From: Bacteroidota bacterium | GTDB lineage: Bacteria > Bacteroidota > Bacteroidia > Chitinophagales > Chitinophagaceae | Direction: 5' to 3' | DNA: 7,255 nucleotides | Assembly: GCA_947454745.1 (NCBI GenBank) | Contig: CANGMV010000051.1 | Location: 1 to 7,255, forward strand | Part shown: one piece after another, positions 6,986 to 7,255 of the stretch | How the letters are laid out: every line of letters starts with the position of its first letter | Position numbering within the stretch: position 1 is the first letter of the stretch | Notes under the pieces: generated by a model | What the model saw: only the letters and a program-made list of their open reading frames with translations | The model's database searches: none | Told to the model about the DNA's origin: nothing | Position numbers and translations under genes: made by a program

Positions 6986-7255
6986 ATGTCGAACGCACGT
7001 TTAGCAGGTAGATACGCAAAAAGCTTACTGGGTCTTGCCACTGAGCAAGGTCAATTGGAAGCGGTGTATGCAGATATGAAATATTTGCAAGCCGTTTGCC
7101 AAGTGAGTAAGGATTTTGTGAACTTATTGCGTAGTCCTATTATTAAAGCAGATCAAAAGAATAGCATCATTAATGCGGTTACCAAAGACAAAGTAAGTTT
7201 GTTGACGAATTCTTTTACAGTATTATTAGTTAAGAAAGGTAGAGAAAGTGATTTG
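6986..7255 (+). CDS. atpH: F-type ATP synthase subunit delta (OSCP family), N-terminal part (runs off right edge)
   Basis: Subunit delta caps the F1 head and ties it to the b stalk. I translated 90 codons from the ATG at 6986, about half of a typical 175-185 residue protein; the frame stays open to the window end. RYAKSLLGLATEQG at 9-22 is the typical OSCP start, and LLRSPIIKADQKNSII plus LLVKKGRESDL match the conserved pattern of the N-terminal helical domain. It starts 6 bp after atpF, so the two are very probably translated from one message. A run of A, not a Shine-Dalgarno, precedes the start. By the usual Bacteroidota order atpA and atpG should follow. Confidence 0.95.
   Translation, partial: MSNARLAGRYAKSLLGLATEQGQLEAVYADMKYLQAVCQVSKDFVNLLRSPIIKADQKNSIINAVTKDKVSLLTNSFTVLLVKKGRESDL

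Overview
The window reads as an ordinary chromosomal core region of a member of the Bacteroidota. The evidence is AT-rich DNA, genes without Shine-Dalgarno sequences, exact TAnnTTTG -7 elements (the Bacteroidota-type promoter signature) just upstream of several genes, and an ATP synthase a-subunit with the long, signal-peptide-bearing N-terminal extension common in that phylum. A Chitinophagales/Sphingobacteriales-type organism is my guess from overall flavour only.

Layout. Positions 1-585 (minus strand) hold the N-terminal 195 codons of adenylosuccinate synthase (purA), which runs off the left edge. Positions 664-2922 (minus) hold a complete bifunctional (p)ppGpp synthetase/hydrolase (Rel/SpoT type) with hydrolase, synthetase, TGS, zinc-finger and ACT regions. 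A 71-bp divergent intergenic region then leads to a plus-strand gene at 2994-4799 for an MsbA-like ABC exporter half-transporter. After a probable terminator and a promoter, the F-type ATP synthase cluster starts in the order atpB (a), atpE (c), atpF (b), atpH (delta). atpH is cut by the right edge after 90 codons; atpA and atpG probably follow.

How the genes relate. rel and purA are co-directional. They are also linked biochemically, because (p)ppGpp is a known inhibitor of adenylosuccinate synthase. The four atp genes make the membrane sector and stator of one complex. The most notable non-coding feature is a perfect 12-bp inverted repeat between atpE and atpF. It has a second, overlapping way to fold and could reduce downstream transcription or stabilise the upstream message, raising c-subunit output relative to b and delta.

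No mobile elements, CRISPR arrays, tRNA or rRNA genes were seen, and no intergenic stretch exceeds 300 bases. I found no convincing undescribed system. The points worth a second look are regulatory (the atpE-atpF hairpin and very short leaders at the divergent promoters) or structural (the AtpB extension and its swapped Glu/His pair).
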